Positions 8,233 to 16,550 of a stretch of DNA of 28,278 bases are shown one piece after another. The stretch covers positions 1 through 28,278 of the forward strand of contig JANYDR010000069.1 of NCBI GenBank assembly GCA_025363495.1, in the 5' to 3' direction. Below the pieces are notes generated by a model. It saw only the letters and a program-made list of their open reading frames with translations, did no database searches and was not told where the DNA came from. The stretch comes from Cyclobacteriaceae bacterium (GTDB taxonomy: Bacteria; Bacteroidota; Bacteroidia; Cytophagales; Cyclobacteriaceae). Every line of letters starts with the position of its first letter. The stretch's first letter is position 1. Position numbers and translations under genes: made by a program.

Positions 8233-8237
8233 AGCAA

Positions 8238-8245
8238 CAAATATA
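8238..8245 (-). promoter_or_regulatory. Possible -7 box (TATATTTG) for the metal-efflux operon
   Basis: On the minus strand TATATTTG matches TAnnTTTG exactly and ends 5 nt before the proposed GTG start, inside the short gap after the radical SAM stop codon. I see no clear TTG at the expected -33 distance. If used, the transcript would have almost no leader. Confidence 0.25.
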
Positions 8246-8251
8246 CGAAGA

Positions 8252-9310
8252 TTAAAATAGACTAAGATTTCCACCTTTTCTGAATTTTGTAAGATCATAA
8301 GGTGGAACCTCGCGCCCGGAAAGATATTTTTTCTTCGCTGAGCGGAAAAGCTGATGGATCACGTCCGCAACATTCCCTTCACCAGCCATACGACGACCAA
8401 ATTCGGAATCATTTACAGAACCTCCATGTAAGGAACAGATCTGATTCCAGACCTTATCGAATCGATTAGGAAAATTCTTGCGCAGCCAGTCTTCAAAAAT
8501 TTTTCCAATGGAACCATTTAAACGAACCACGGTCATTCCGGCAGCGAGTGCTCCGTGATCAGCGGCAGCCTTTATTAGTTGTGGTATCTCGTGATGATTT
8601 AAACCAGGTATGATCGGAGCAGTCATAACTACGACAGGAATTTTTGCATTCGTAAGTGTCTCAATTGTTTTCAATCGTTTGATTGCACTTGCCGTGCGTG
8701 GTTCCATCGCTCGACGAAGATCTTCATTCAGAGTAGTAATTGAAATAGCAACGTGAACAAGGTTGTCAGAGGCGAGATCCTGAAGTATATCTATGTCGCG
8801 GGTAATAAGGCTGTTCTTTGTTATCAGACTGACCGGATGCCTGTATTTCGCGAGGACCTGAAGCATCTTTCTGGTCAGTTCAAATTTTCGTTCCTGCGGT
8901 TGATAACAATCCGTATTTCCGGAAAGCATTATAGGAGCAGCCTGCCAGTTTTTTTGCATGATCTGTCGCTCAAGAACCTGAGGAGCATTTTGCTTGACAA
9001 TAATTTTACTTTCAAAATCAAGACCTGCACTGAATCCATAATATTCATGTGTGTTTCTTGCGTAGCAGTAGATGCATCCGTGCTCACAACCCTGGTAGGG
9101 ATTCATGGAGTACATTGATCCAAGGTCAGGACTATCTACCTTGTTAATTATCTTTTTAGGATTTTCAATAAAAATCTGAGTGGCAGGAGTTTCAAGCAAT
9201 GGTTCATCAAGCCCTTCAATGTGCTCAGTGACATACTGCGCCTTGAGGAATTTATTTTCAGTTTTTATCTGGGCACCACGACCTTTGAAATACGATTCGT
9301 CCACAACCAA
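8252..9310 (-). CDS. PA0069/SplB-like radical SAM protein
   Basis: A 352-residue radical SAM enzyme. The 4Fe-4S cluster motif is C75-x3-C79-x2-C82 within PYQGCEHGCIYCYARNTHEY, the signature of the PA0069 (Rv2578c-like) family, distantly related to spore photoproduct lyase. GRGAQ near the N-terminus and YDLTKFRKGG near the C-terminus are also family features. The reaction and substrate are unknown to me. The first codon is TTG (complement of 9308-9310) and no ATG is available nearby; a GTG at 9302-9304 is an equally good start. Divergent from the PLP enzyme across 41 bp, and followed after 19 nt by the efflux operon's first gene. Confidence 0.9.
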   Translation of the reverse strand: MVVDESYFKGRGAQIKTENKFLKAQYVTEHIEGLDEPLLETPATQIFIENPKKIINKVDSPDLGSMYSMNPYQGCEHGCIYCYARNTHEYYGFSAGLDFESKIIVKQNAPQVLERQIMQKNWQAAPIMLSGNTDCYQPQERKFELTRKMLQVLAKYRHPVSLITKNSLITRDIDILQDLASDNLVHVAISITTLNEDLRRAMEPRTASAIKRLKTIETLTNAKIPVVVMTAPIIPGLNHHEIPQLIKAAADHGALAAGMTVVRLNGSIGKIFEDWLRKNFPNRFDKVWNQICSLHGGSVNDSEFGRRMAGEGNVADVIHQLFRSAKKKYLSGREVPPYDLTKFRKGGNLSLF

Positions 9311-9311
9311 A

Positions 9312-9332
9312 AATACTATTTTAATTAGTATT
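9312..9332. promoter_or_regulatory. Perfect 7-bp inverted repeat in a divergent promoter region
   Basis: AATACTA (9312-9318) and TAGTATT (9326-9332) flank 7 nt of T/A. They lie in the 41-bp gap between the divergent radical SAM and PLP enzyme genes. On the minus strand the repeat overlaps TATTTTTG, a match to the -7 consensus. An operator is possible, but in AT-rich DNA such a repeat can be chance. Confidence 0.25.
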
Positions 9333-9351
9333 AACTAACAAAATTAGCTTC

Positions 9352-10272
9352 ATGTCAATTAACTATCTAAAAACACCCATTCAGGAAATTAATGACCCTC
9401 TATTTGAGGAATTGGGCATTCGCTTATTGATAAAGAGAGAGGACTTGAATCATCCGGAAATTTCAGGTAATAAATGGTGGAAGCTTAAGTACAATATTGA
9501 GGAGGCCCTTCATGTGAACAGCCACACATTGTTAACCTTCGGGGGTGCTTACTCAAATCACATTTTTGCTACCGCGGCGGCAGCTCACGAGGCAGGGTTT
9601 AAAAGCATTGGCATAATAAGAGGTGAAGAAACACTTCCATTAAATGCTACCCTTTCGTTTGCGAAAAGGAAGGGAATGCGGTTGCATTATGTTTCGAGGG
9701 AGGATTACCGTCATAAATCGGAAGAGATCTTCATTGAAAACCTTAAATCGCATTTTGGTGAATTTTACATGATTCCGGAAGGTGGAACGAACGAGCTTGC
9801 GGTGAAAGGTTGTGAAGAATTCTCAAAAAAAGTTCTTTGTGAAATTGACTGCGATTGCGTGTGCTTACCTGTTGGCACAGGGGGCACGATAGCGGGAATT
9901 ATAAAAGGACTGAAAGGAAAAAAAGAAGTGATAGGTTTCTCGGCGTTGAAGGGTGGAACATTTCTAGAAGAAGAAGTAAAAAATTTTTTAAAGAGCCATG
10001 CTTCTCATTTGAAAAATTGGAAAATTAACTTGGACTACCACTTCGGCGGATATAGTAAAAGAACTCAGGAATTAGAAAATTTTATTTCACGTCAGTGGAA
10101 AGATCATGAGTTACCTCTGGATGAAGTATACACATCAAAAATGATTTTTGGAATTTATGATTTGATCGTAAAAGGAGACTTCAGCCGAGGGACTACAATT
10201 CTAGCGCTGCATACTGGCGGCCTTCAAGGAAGAATAAATTCTAAAAGTGTGGCAAAAAAATTTCCGTCGTGA
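9352..10272 (+). CDS. PLP-dependent D-cysteine desulfhydrase / ACC deaminase family protein
   Basis: A 306-residue fold-type II PLP enzyme. SGNKWWKLK carries the Schiff-base lysine K41, GGAYSNH (64-70) gives the residues that contact the cofactor and substrate carboxylate, and PVGTGGTIAG (173-182) is the phosphate-binding loop. At two positions that distinguish the activities in characterised enzymes, it has Thr in VYTSK (T261; Glu in ACC deaminases) and Thr in HTGG (T288; Leu in ACC deaminases). That favours D-cysteine desulfhydrase (D-cysteine to pyruvate, H2S and ammonia) over ACC deaminase. It is somewhat shorter than the usual 325-340 residues. It converges on radA with only 2 nt between stop codons. 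Confidence 0.88.
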   Translation: MSINYLKTPIQEINDPLFEELGIRLLIKREDLNHPEISGNKWWKLKYNIEEALHVNSHTLLTFGGAYSNHIFATAAAAHEAGFKSIGIIRGEETLPLNATLSFAKRKGMRLHYVSREDYRHKSEEIFIENLKSHFGEFYMIPEGGTNELAVKGCEEFSKKVLCEIDCDCVCLPVGTGGTIAGIIKGLKGKKEVIGFSALKGGTFLEEEVKNFLKSHASHLKNWKINLDYHFGGYSKRTQELENFISRQWKDHELPLDEVYTSKMIFGIYDLIVKGDFSRGTTILALHTGGLQGRINSKSVAKKFPS

Positions 10273-10274
10273 CC

Positions 10275-11648
10275 TTACTTCCCAAACAGATCCTGAAACA
10301 CCTCCGTCAGCTTACCAAACGAACTGATTTTTATTTTGCTCCTTGTGGAGGATTTCTGGTTGAACTTTGAAATATAAATTTCTTCAAAGCCAAGTTTCTC
10401 CGCTTCAGAGATACGCTGCTCGATACGGTTAACAGCGCGAAGCTCTCCACCCAAACCAATCTCGGCAGCAAAACAAATTTTATCAGAGATGGAAATCTCT
10501 TCCATAGAAGAAATGATGGATATGCAAATAGCCAGATCAATCGCGGGATCTTCCACACGAATTCCACCGGCCATGTTTAGAAAAACATCCTGCGTACCCA
10601 TTCGAAAGCCGCATCTTTTTTCCAAAACCGCCAGCAACATATTCAATCGCTTTTGATCAAAGCCGGTTGGCGTTCGCTGCGGAGTACCATACGACGCTGG
10701 GCTTACCAACGATTGAACTTCTATCAATAAGGGTCTGTTGCCTTCAAGCGTTGCAGCGATAGTTGCACCAGTATGTTGTCCATCTTTTTGTGAAATAAGA
10801 ATTTCGGAAGGATTACTCACTTCACGTAAACCCGTGCTGAGCATTTCATAAATTCCAATTTCAGCTGTTGATCCGAAACGATTTTTTGTTGTTCGCAATA
10901 TTCTGTAAGCAAGATGCTGATCTCCTTCAAACTGAAGCACGGTGTCTACCATATGCTCGAGTACTTTTGGTCCCGCGAGAGCCCCATCCTTTGTGATATG
11001 CCCAACAAGAAACACAGGTGTATTTGTTTCTTTAGCGAACTTCATGAGTTCACCGGCACTCTGTCGCACTTGGCCGATGCTTCCAGGGGTACTATCCAGG
11101 AGCGGCGAGAATAAAGTCTGTATTGAATCGATAATGACCAACTGCGGTGAAAGTGATTCAATAGAAAAAAATATATTTTTTGTATTGGTTTCTGTTAAAG
11201 TAAAAAAGTTTTTCGCCCCAGAGGCAATACCGAGACGTTGAGCTCTCATTTTAAGTTGCTGCTCGCTTTCCTCCCCTGAAACGTAAAGAACTTTTAAATT
11301 TTTTAATGCCAATCCAATTTGAAGCATGAGAGTTGATTTTCCGATGCCTGGTTCACCACCAATAAGGACTAACGACCCGGGAACAATTCCTCCGCCTAAA
11401 ACACGGTCAAGTTCCTGGTTATGAGAAATGATCCGGTTTTCCGTACTGGACTCAATTTCGTCCAATGTCTTTGGCTGATTAACTCGTGAGCTTTTTGATT
11501 CCTGTCGCCAGTCATTCTTTCCCGGGGTTTTTGATACGACTTCTTCTACAAAAGAATTCCAGGTACCACAGGACGGGCATTTTCCAAGCCACTTGGAGGC
11601 TTCGTAACCGCAGGATTGGCAAAAGAATTGAGATTTTGATTTGGACAT
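10275..11648 (-). CDS. radA: DNA repair protein RadA (Sms)
   Basis: A 457-residue protein matching the usual RadA length and layout. An N-terminal four-cysteine zinc finger (C10, C13, C24, C27), a RecA-like ATPase with Walker A GGEPGIGKS at 97-105, the RadA-specific KNRFG motif at 255-259, and a C-terminal Lon-protease-like domain are all present. RadA is a branch-migration helicase that helps process recombination intermediates. It stands alone on the minus strand, divergent from the DUF3857 pair across 114 bp. I see no strong promoter boxes in that gap. Confidence 0.97.
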   Translation of the reverse strand: MSKSKSQFFCQSCGYEASKWLGKCPSCGTWNSFVEEVVSKTPGKNDWRQESKSSRVNQPKTLDEIESSTENRIISHNQELDRVLGGGIVPGSLVLIGGEPGIGKSTLMLQIGLALKNLKVLYVSGEESEQQLKMRAQRLGIASGAKNFFTLTETNTKNIFFSIESLSPQLVIIDSIQTLFSPLLDSTPGSIGQVRQSAGELMKFAKETNTPVFLVGHITKDGALAGPKVLEHMVDTVLQFEGDQHLAYRILRTTKNRFGSTAEIGIYEMLSTGLREVSNPSEILISQKDGQHTGATIAATLEGNRPLLIEVQSLVSPASYGTPQRTPTGFDQKRLNMLLAVLEKRCGFRMGTQDVFLNMAGGIRVEDPAIDLAICISIISSMEEISISDKICFAAEIGLGGELRAVNRIEQRISEAEKLGFEEIYISKFNQKSSTRSKIKISSFGKLTEVFQDLFGK

Positions 11649-11762
11649 TACCAGTAATAAAGATTAGAATTCTAAAAGTAAACTTACATAGTTAATTCAC
11701 AGTTAACACGAATCGATTACCTTAGCTTAAGTCTCATTGAGAAATCCCAACCTACCCCCTTT

Positions 11763-13778
11763 ATGAAAATAAGACTATCACTCTTTATTCTTTTTCTTCT
11801 AGCCGTTAAGTCAGTCGCTCAGAAGGCCCCGATAAAATTTGGGGATGTATCAATTGACGAATTAAAAATGGTTCGTTACGATAAAGATACTTTAGCAGCA
11901 GGGCTTGTAATTGCTGACTATGGAGAATCAAGCATGTTATACGATCAAAAAAATGGTTTCATGGTTCGGTTTGATCGAATCAGAAGGATAAAAATTTTTA
12001 AAAAGGATGCATATTCATTTGCCGAATATGATATACCCGTATACCATAGGAATGGTCGGTTTGAGAAAGTGTCCAGTCTCAAGGCGGTAACCTACAATCT
12101 GGAAGGAGGAAAGATTATTGAGACCAAAATGAAGACCGAAGGGACTTTCAATGAAAAGATTAATGATAATTGGAACAGGGTAAGATTTACGCTCCCAAAT
12201 GTAAGAGAGGGTTCTGTGATCGAAATAGCCTATACGATTTTGTCAGAGTACATTTATAATTTTCACAGTTGGGAGTTTCAGTCAACAATCCCTACGAGGT
12301 GGAGCGAGTATCGCGCAAGGATACCAAACTATTTTGAGTATCGAAAAGTCATGCAAGGATATGTTCAACCTACCATTACTGATTTGAAACAGGTATCCGA
12401 TATGATACAAATTACTTCAAAGGAGACTAGTGAGGGAAGCATCTCGCAAACAACTTTCGATTCGGATGAATTTAGTTTTATTCGAAACGATCACCGTTGG
12501 GTCGCACAGGATGTCCCTGCATTTAAAGAAGAGCCGAGGATGAATAATACCGTAGATTATATTTCAAAAATCGATTTTGAACTGATTTTTCAGAAGCTGC
12601 CCGGAAGAAGTGAACGCAGCTTTGTGGGTACTTGGGAAAATTTGAATTCGGATTATTTGACGAACACATATTTTGGAATAGCATTAAATAACGGTGGGTT
12701 TTTAAAGGGCACAACCGACGATCTGATTAAAGATGTCACTGACTTACAGGAGAGGATGGTTCGAATTTTCAACTATGTTAGAGGAAATGTAGAATGGGAT
12801 GGCGGTTATCGGATGTACATGACTGAAGATTTAAGAAAAGTTATCAATGATAAAAGGGGAAGTTCAGCCGACATGAATCTTTTAATGACAGCTATGCTTC
12901 GAAATGCCAGTATCATGGCTGATCCGGTCTTAATCAGCACACGTAACCATGGTTTTATCCGCAAGCAAACTCCTTCATCTGACCAATTTAACTATGTAAT
13001 CGTTGCTGTTACGATAGGTGATAAAATAATTTTGCTGGACGCCACAGAAAGGACTCTCCCTATTCAAGTTTTACCTGAAAGATGTTTTAACGGAGAAGGC
13101 TTTGTTATATCCGAAAAAAATTCACGATGGATTCCAATAATCCCAAAATTTAAGTCACGAACAATTTCGAGTTTTGATTTGTCTCTTAATGAAGAAGGAG
13201 AAATGTCAGGTACATTTTCAATTACCCGTGATGGTTACGATGCTCAACGAATGCGAGAATCCTATAAAATGAAGGGGGAGGAAAACTATCTTAATTCACT
13301 GGCATCATCGAGTCAATGGGAATTACAAAAAAGTAAATTTGAAAATACGAAAGAGTTAAATGAATCGGTGAAAGAAAACCATGAAATTAAGATTCCCCAA
13401 CACGTTCAACAATCAGGGGATATCATGTATATGAATCCCTTAATAACTGGAAAGATTGAAGAGAATCCGTTTAAGTCTGAAACCAGGACCTATCCGGTTG
13501 ATTTTGGAAGTCCGACAGAACAGATAATTATGGGAACGTTCGTTGTGCCGGAAGGTTATGCAGTTGAAGAATTGCCGAAACCCAAAATTTTTATGATGCC
13601 CAACGCAGGAGCGAAATATATTTACAATCTTTCCCAAATCGGGAATAAAATTCAATTCACTAGCCAGTTGAGCGTTAATCAATCCATTTTTTCAACTGAA
13701 CAGTATACAAACCTGCGGGAATTTTACAATCAGATAATGTCTAAGCAAAACGAACAAATAGTAATCAAAAAAAAATAA
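11763..13778 (+). CDS. Exported DUF3857 protein with a substituted transglutaminase-like triad
   Basis: A 671-residue protein with a signal peptide (residues 1-19, ending SVAQ). An N-terminal DUF3857 beta-rich domain (about 45-200) is followed by a transglutaminase-like core (about 325-430) and a DUF3858-like C-terminal domain. In the core the catalytic Cys of GxCxDK is replaced by Ser (GSSADM, S368). The catalytic His of FNHV is replaced by Tyr (FNYV, Y411), while the Asp is kept (LLDAT, D426). It is therefore unlikely to have thiol transglutaminase or protease activity. I recall similar substituted paralogues in other Bacteroidota, so this may be a conserved non-enzymatic role. One nucleotide separates it from the next gene, an intact paralogue. 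Confidence 0.88.
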   Translation: MKIRLSLFILFLLAVKSVAQKAPIKFGDVSIDELKMVRYDKDTLAAGLVIADYGESSMLYDQKNGFMVRFDRIRRIKIFKKDAYSFAEYDIPVYHRNGRFEKVSSLKAVTYNLEGGKIIETKMKTEGTFNEKINDNWNRVRFTLPNVREGSVIEIAYTILSEYIYNFHSWEFQSTIPTRWSEYRARIPNYFEYRKVMQGYVQPTITDLKQVSDMIQITSKETSEGSISQTTFDSDEFSFIRNDHRWVAQDVPAFKEEPRMNNTVDYISKIDFELIFQKLPGRSERSFVGTWENLNSDYLTNTYFGIALNNGGFLKGTTDDLIKDVTDLQERMVRIFNYVRGNVEWDGGYRMYMTEDLRKVINDKRGSSADMNLLMTAMLRNASIMADPVLISTRNHGFIRKQTPSSDQFNYVIVAVTIGDKIILLDATERTLPIQVLPERCFNGEGFVISEKNSRWIPIIPKFKSRTISSFDLSLNEEGEMSGTFSITRDGYDAQRMRESYKMKGEENYLNSLASSSQWELQKSKFENTKELNESVKENHEIKIPQHVQQSGDIMYMNPLITGKIEENPFKSETRTYPVDFGSPTEQIIMGTFVVPEGYAVEELPKPKIFMMPNAGAKYIYNLSQIGNKIQFTSQLSVNQSIFSTEQYTNLREFYNQIMSKQNEQIVIKKK

Positions 13779-13779
13779 C

Positions 13780-15684
13780 ATGAGGCTGACGCTAAAAATT
13801 GTATTGATTATTGCCACGTCGCTAAAAGTTTTTGCTGAAGACCTCAAATATTCTGTAAGCTCAATCCCGGACAGTTTAAAGATTGGCATGTATGCTGTTG
13901 TAAGAGAGGATGATTCCAAGTTTGAAATATTAGCAGTTAACAAGTCGGTCTATGCTGTTCATCATGTCATTACTATTTTAAATGAAAAAGCTAAAGATAA
14001 AGCGATTCTATTTTTAAATTATGACAAGGACAGCCGAATTACTCTTTTTAACGGTGCGGTTTATGATGCTACGGGAAGGGAAATAAAGAAATTAAAGCAA
14101 AACGAAATCCATGATCAAAGTTCAATTTCCGGATATAGTCTTTATGAAGACGACAGGTTCAAGCGGGCGGATTTGTCTCAGCCTGTCTATCCCTATACAG
14201 TTGAGTTTGAATACACAATTGAGTATAATTTTTTATATTTCATTCCATCATTCATTCTTTCATCTGACGACGAAGTTTCAATCCAAAGCTCAACCTATAC
14301 GATAGTATATCCAAAGGCACTTCCTCCCCGATTCAAATTAACATTGGTGCCGAATCCGATAAAGAACGTGCTCTCGCAAGAAAAAGAATCAGTTGTTTGG
14401 ACATTTGAGAATTATAAACCTAAAAAATTTGAACCATACAGTCCATCTTATAAGAAAACAGTTCCGAATATTATGGCAGGACCTTCACGTTTTCAATATG
14501 GTGTTTACGGAGATATGTCTTCCTGGAGGACCTACGGCGTTTGGGAAGCATCACTAATTAGAAACAGGGATATCCTACCGGAAGAAACCAAACAGAAAGT
14601 AAAACATCTTACAAAAGACCTTTCGACGACAGAGGAAAAGGCAAAAAAACTTTATGAATATCTACAAGGCAAAACAAGATATGTCAGTATTCAACTTGGT
14701 ATTGGTGGCTTACAACCTTTTCCCGCATCAGTAGTGGACGAAACTGGCTATGGCGATTGCAAGGCGTTGTCGAATTATATGGTTGCCATGCTTAAAGAGG
14801 TTGGTATAAAAGCTTACTACACTTCTATTATGGCAGGTGACAATGCGCCCGAGGTCATTGTGGATTTTCCAAGTCATCAGTCCAATCATATCATAGTAGC
14901 TGTACCAAATGGAAAAGACACATTGTGGATGGAATGCACTAGCCAGACAAAGCCATTTGGATATATGGGAAAATTCACGGGCGATAGATATGCTCATATG
15001 ATTACAGAGGATGGTGGGAAACTTGTAAAAACTCCTTCTTACACTGCAGAACAAAATTGTCAATCAAGAACTGCGATGGTTGACATAGATAAAATAGGAA
15101 ATGCTAAAGCATTAATAATGACTACCTATAAAGGAACTCAATATGAGAATGGCGGCTTAAATTTCAGTTTGGCCCAAGTCGATGATCAGAAGAAGTGGGT
15201 GCAAGATAATACCGAGATACCAATCTTTACTGTGAATAAATTCTCGATGATAGAAGTAAAGGAGAAAATTCCTTCTGCAACAGTTAAGTTAGACTTAACC
15301 CTTGAGAGGTACGCACCGGTAAGTGGCAAGAGAACATTTGTGTCGCCTAATCTGATGAACAAGATTTCTTTCGTTCCTGAGAGAGCAACTTCAAGAAGAA
15401 ATGAAATAGTTCTTCGTACCAGCTACCTTCACTATGATACAATAATTTTTACTTTCCCTGACAACTTATATCCTGAATTCCTTCCACAGCCTTCCAAAAT
15501 CACTTCCCGTTTTGGCGAATATGAAACAACGTATGAATTCAGCGGAGGCAAATTGGTCTATATCAGAAAAATGAAAGTCTGGAAGGGGACTTTTCCAAAA
15601 GAATCGTATCAGGAATTTGTTGACTTCTACAAAAATGTAAGTAAAGCTGACAACACAAAATTGGTATTTCTTAATAAGACGTGA
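13780..15684 (+). CDS. Exported DUF3857/transglutaminase-like protein with intact Cys-His
   Basis: A 634-residue paralogue of the preceding protein with a signal peptide (1-19, ending KVFA). The DUF3857 domain (about 50-200) precedes a transglutaminase-like core in which Cys (GYGDCKALS, C327) and His (SNHIIV, H370) are in place; the third position is Glu in WMECTS (E385), a common variant in this family. The C-terminal third is a DUF3858-like beta domain. The cellular role is unknown to me. Export predicts action on peptides or proteins of the periplasm or outer membrane. It starts 1 nt after the upstream stop (TAA C ATG) and ends 2 nt from the convergent SDR gene, with the two stop codons in a 10-bp palindrome (GTGATATCAC, 15681-15690). 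Confidence 0.88.
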   Translation: MRLTLKIVLIIATSLKVFAEDLKYSVSSIPDSLKIGMYAVVREDDSKFEILAVNKSVYAVHHVITILNEKAKDKAILFLNYDKDSRITLFNGAVYDATGREIKKLKQNEIHDQSSISGYSLYEDDRFKRADLSQPVYPYTVEFEYTIEYNFLYFIPSFILSSDDEVSIQSSTYTIVYPKALPPRFKLTLVPNPIKNVLSQEKESVVWTFENYKPKKFEPYSPSYKKTVPNIMAGPSRFQYGVYGDMSSWRTYGVWEASLIRNRDILPEETKQKVKHLTKDLSTTEEKAKKLYEYLQGKTRYVSIQLGIGGLQPFPASVVDETGYGDCKALSNYMVAMLKEVGIKAYYTSIMAGDNAPEVIVDFPSHQSNHIIVAVPNGKDTLWMECTSQTKPFGYMGKFTGDRYAHMITEDGGKLVKTPSYTAEQNCQSRTAMVDIDKIGNAKALIMTTYKGTQYENGGLNFSLAQVDDQKKWVQDNTEIPIFTVNKFSMIEVKEKIPSATVKLDLTLERYAPVSGKRTFVSPNLMNKISFVPERATSRRNEIVLRTSYLHYDTIIFTFPDNLYPEFLPQPSKITSRFGEYETTYEFSGGKLVYIRKMKVWKGTFPKESYQEFVDFYKNVSKADNTKLVFLNKT

Positions 15685-15686
15685 TA

Positions 15687-16493
15687 TCACTTTAACGGAC
15701 TGTCGGGTTCCTTCGCCATTACGTTGTAAACAATTTTATCCATAAATACCGGAAACCACTTATTCAGGAACACGGTGAGCTTACCTTGGCGAGTAAGTAT
15801 TATGATTTTCTTTCTCCTTACAGTAGCACGATAAATATGGGCAGCACACTCTTCAGCTGTCATCATATTTTCTTCATCACGTGGAGAGCCTCCCTGGACA
15901 GATCCATCTTTTGTTAATGCTCTTATTCGTGTATTGGAAGCAGTAAAGCCAGGACACGCAGTAAGTACATGCACATCTTTCTTAAGCATTTCAGTTCGTA
16001 AAACTTCGAGAAAACCGATGAGTGCAAACTTCGAAGCTGAATATCCTGCCCGCGCCGGCAAGCCTCTATATCCCGCAATGGATGAAATACCGATAACCGT
16101 GCCTTTGTTCTTTATAATTTCAGGTAGACAATATTTCGTTGCGTAGATGACTCCGAAGAAGTTTGTATCCATCACTTTCTTCATCACCGCTAGATCCACT
16201 TCTTCAAACAGCGCCCGCATGGTAATACCCGCGTTATTGATGAGAATGTCAATTTTTCCGTAAAGACCGACTGCACGAATGGCCATTTGTTTATTATCTT
16301 CTTCGAGACTTACGTCGGCCTGAAATCCATCGATTGTAATTCCTTTTTTACGAAGCTCATCTACTGCCTTATCAAGATCACTCGTGTGACGACCGGTAAT
16401 AAGAATTTTTGAACCGTGTTTTCCAAATTCTTCGGCCATCGCTTTGCCAATACCCGATGATCCTCCGGTAATGATGACAACTTTGTCTTTCAT
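15687..16493 (-). CDS. Short-chain dehydrogenase/reductase (SDR)
   Basis: A 268-residue classical SDR. The nucleotide-binding TGGSSGIG is at 9-16, NNAG at 86-89, and the catalytic Ser-Tyr-Lys triad at S138, Y151 and K155. GR follows the second strand (LITGRHTSD), which leans toward NADPH. The C-terminal extension has a basic patch (TVRRKKIIILTRQGK) and a hydrophobic segment, as in DHRS7-like SDRs that associate with membranes and act on lipids or retinoids. The substrate cannot be read from the sequence. Divergent from the acyltransferase gene across 57 bp, so both may serve lipid metabolism, but that is only positional. Confidence 0.9.
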   Translation of the reverse strand: MKDKVVIITGGSSGIGKAMAEEFGKHGSKILITGRHTSDLDKAVDELRKKGITIDGFQADVSLEEDNKQMAIRAVGLYGKIDILINNAGITMRALFEEVDLAVMKKVMDTNFFGVIYATKYCLPEIIKNKGTVIGISSIAGYRGLPARAGYSASKFALIGFLEVLRTEMLKKDVHVLTACPGFTASNTRIRALTKDGSVQGGSPRDEENMMTAEECAAHIYRATVRRKKIIILTRQGKLTVFLNKWFPVFMDKIVYNVMAKEPDSPLK

Positions 16494-16513
16494 TTTTTAC
16501 TTTATAACTGCGG

Positions 16514-16521
16514 CAAATGTA
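16514..16521 (-). promoter_or_regulatory. -7 box (TACATTTG) for the SDR gene
   Basis: On the minus strand TACATTTG matches TAnnTTTG exactly and ends 20 nt before the SDR ATG, leaving room for a short leader. I could not identify a -33 TTG at the usual distance. Confidence 0.35.
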
Positions 16522-16533
16522 ATTAAAACATTC

Positions 16534-16547
16534 GCGTAATTTTACGC
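16534..16547 (+). promoter_or_regulatory. Palindrome overlapping a -7-like box ahead of the acyltransferase gene
   Basis: GCGTAA-TT-TTACGC is a perfect 6-bp-arm palindrome. It contains TAATTTTA (16537-16544), one mismatch from TAnnTTTG, 6 nt before the acyltransferase ATG. This could be a promoter with an overlapping operator, giving a nearly leaderless transcript. Confidence 0.3.
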
Positions 16548-16550
16548 CCT

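Noticed and set aside
8233..8298. ATG at 8298 as the start of the small metal-operon protein
   Set aside because: It would overlap the radical SAM gene by 47 nt and put about 22 extra residues ahead of the signal-peptide-like segment. The GTG at 8232 fits better, though this is not proven.
11763..13778. Pseudogene status for the first DUF3857 gene
   Set aside because: Despite the substituted Cys and His, the frame is complete, with a signal peptide, all domains and tight coupling to the next gene, so it is treated as a functional CDS.
15681..15690. GTGATATCAC palindrome as a regulatory site
   Set aside because: It arises from two convergent stop codons (TGA and the complement of TGA) two bases apart; no further symmetry extends it.
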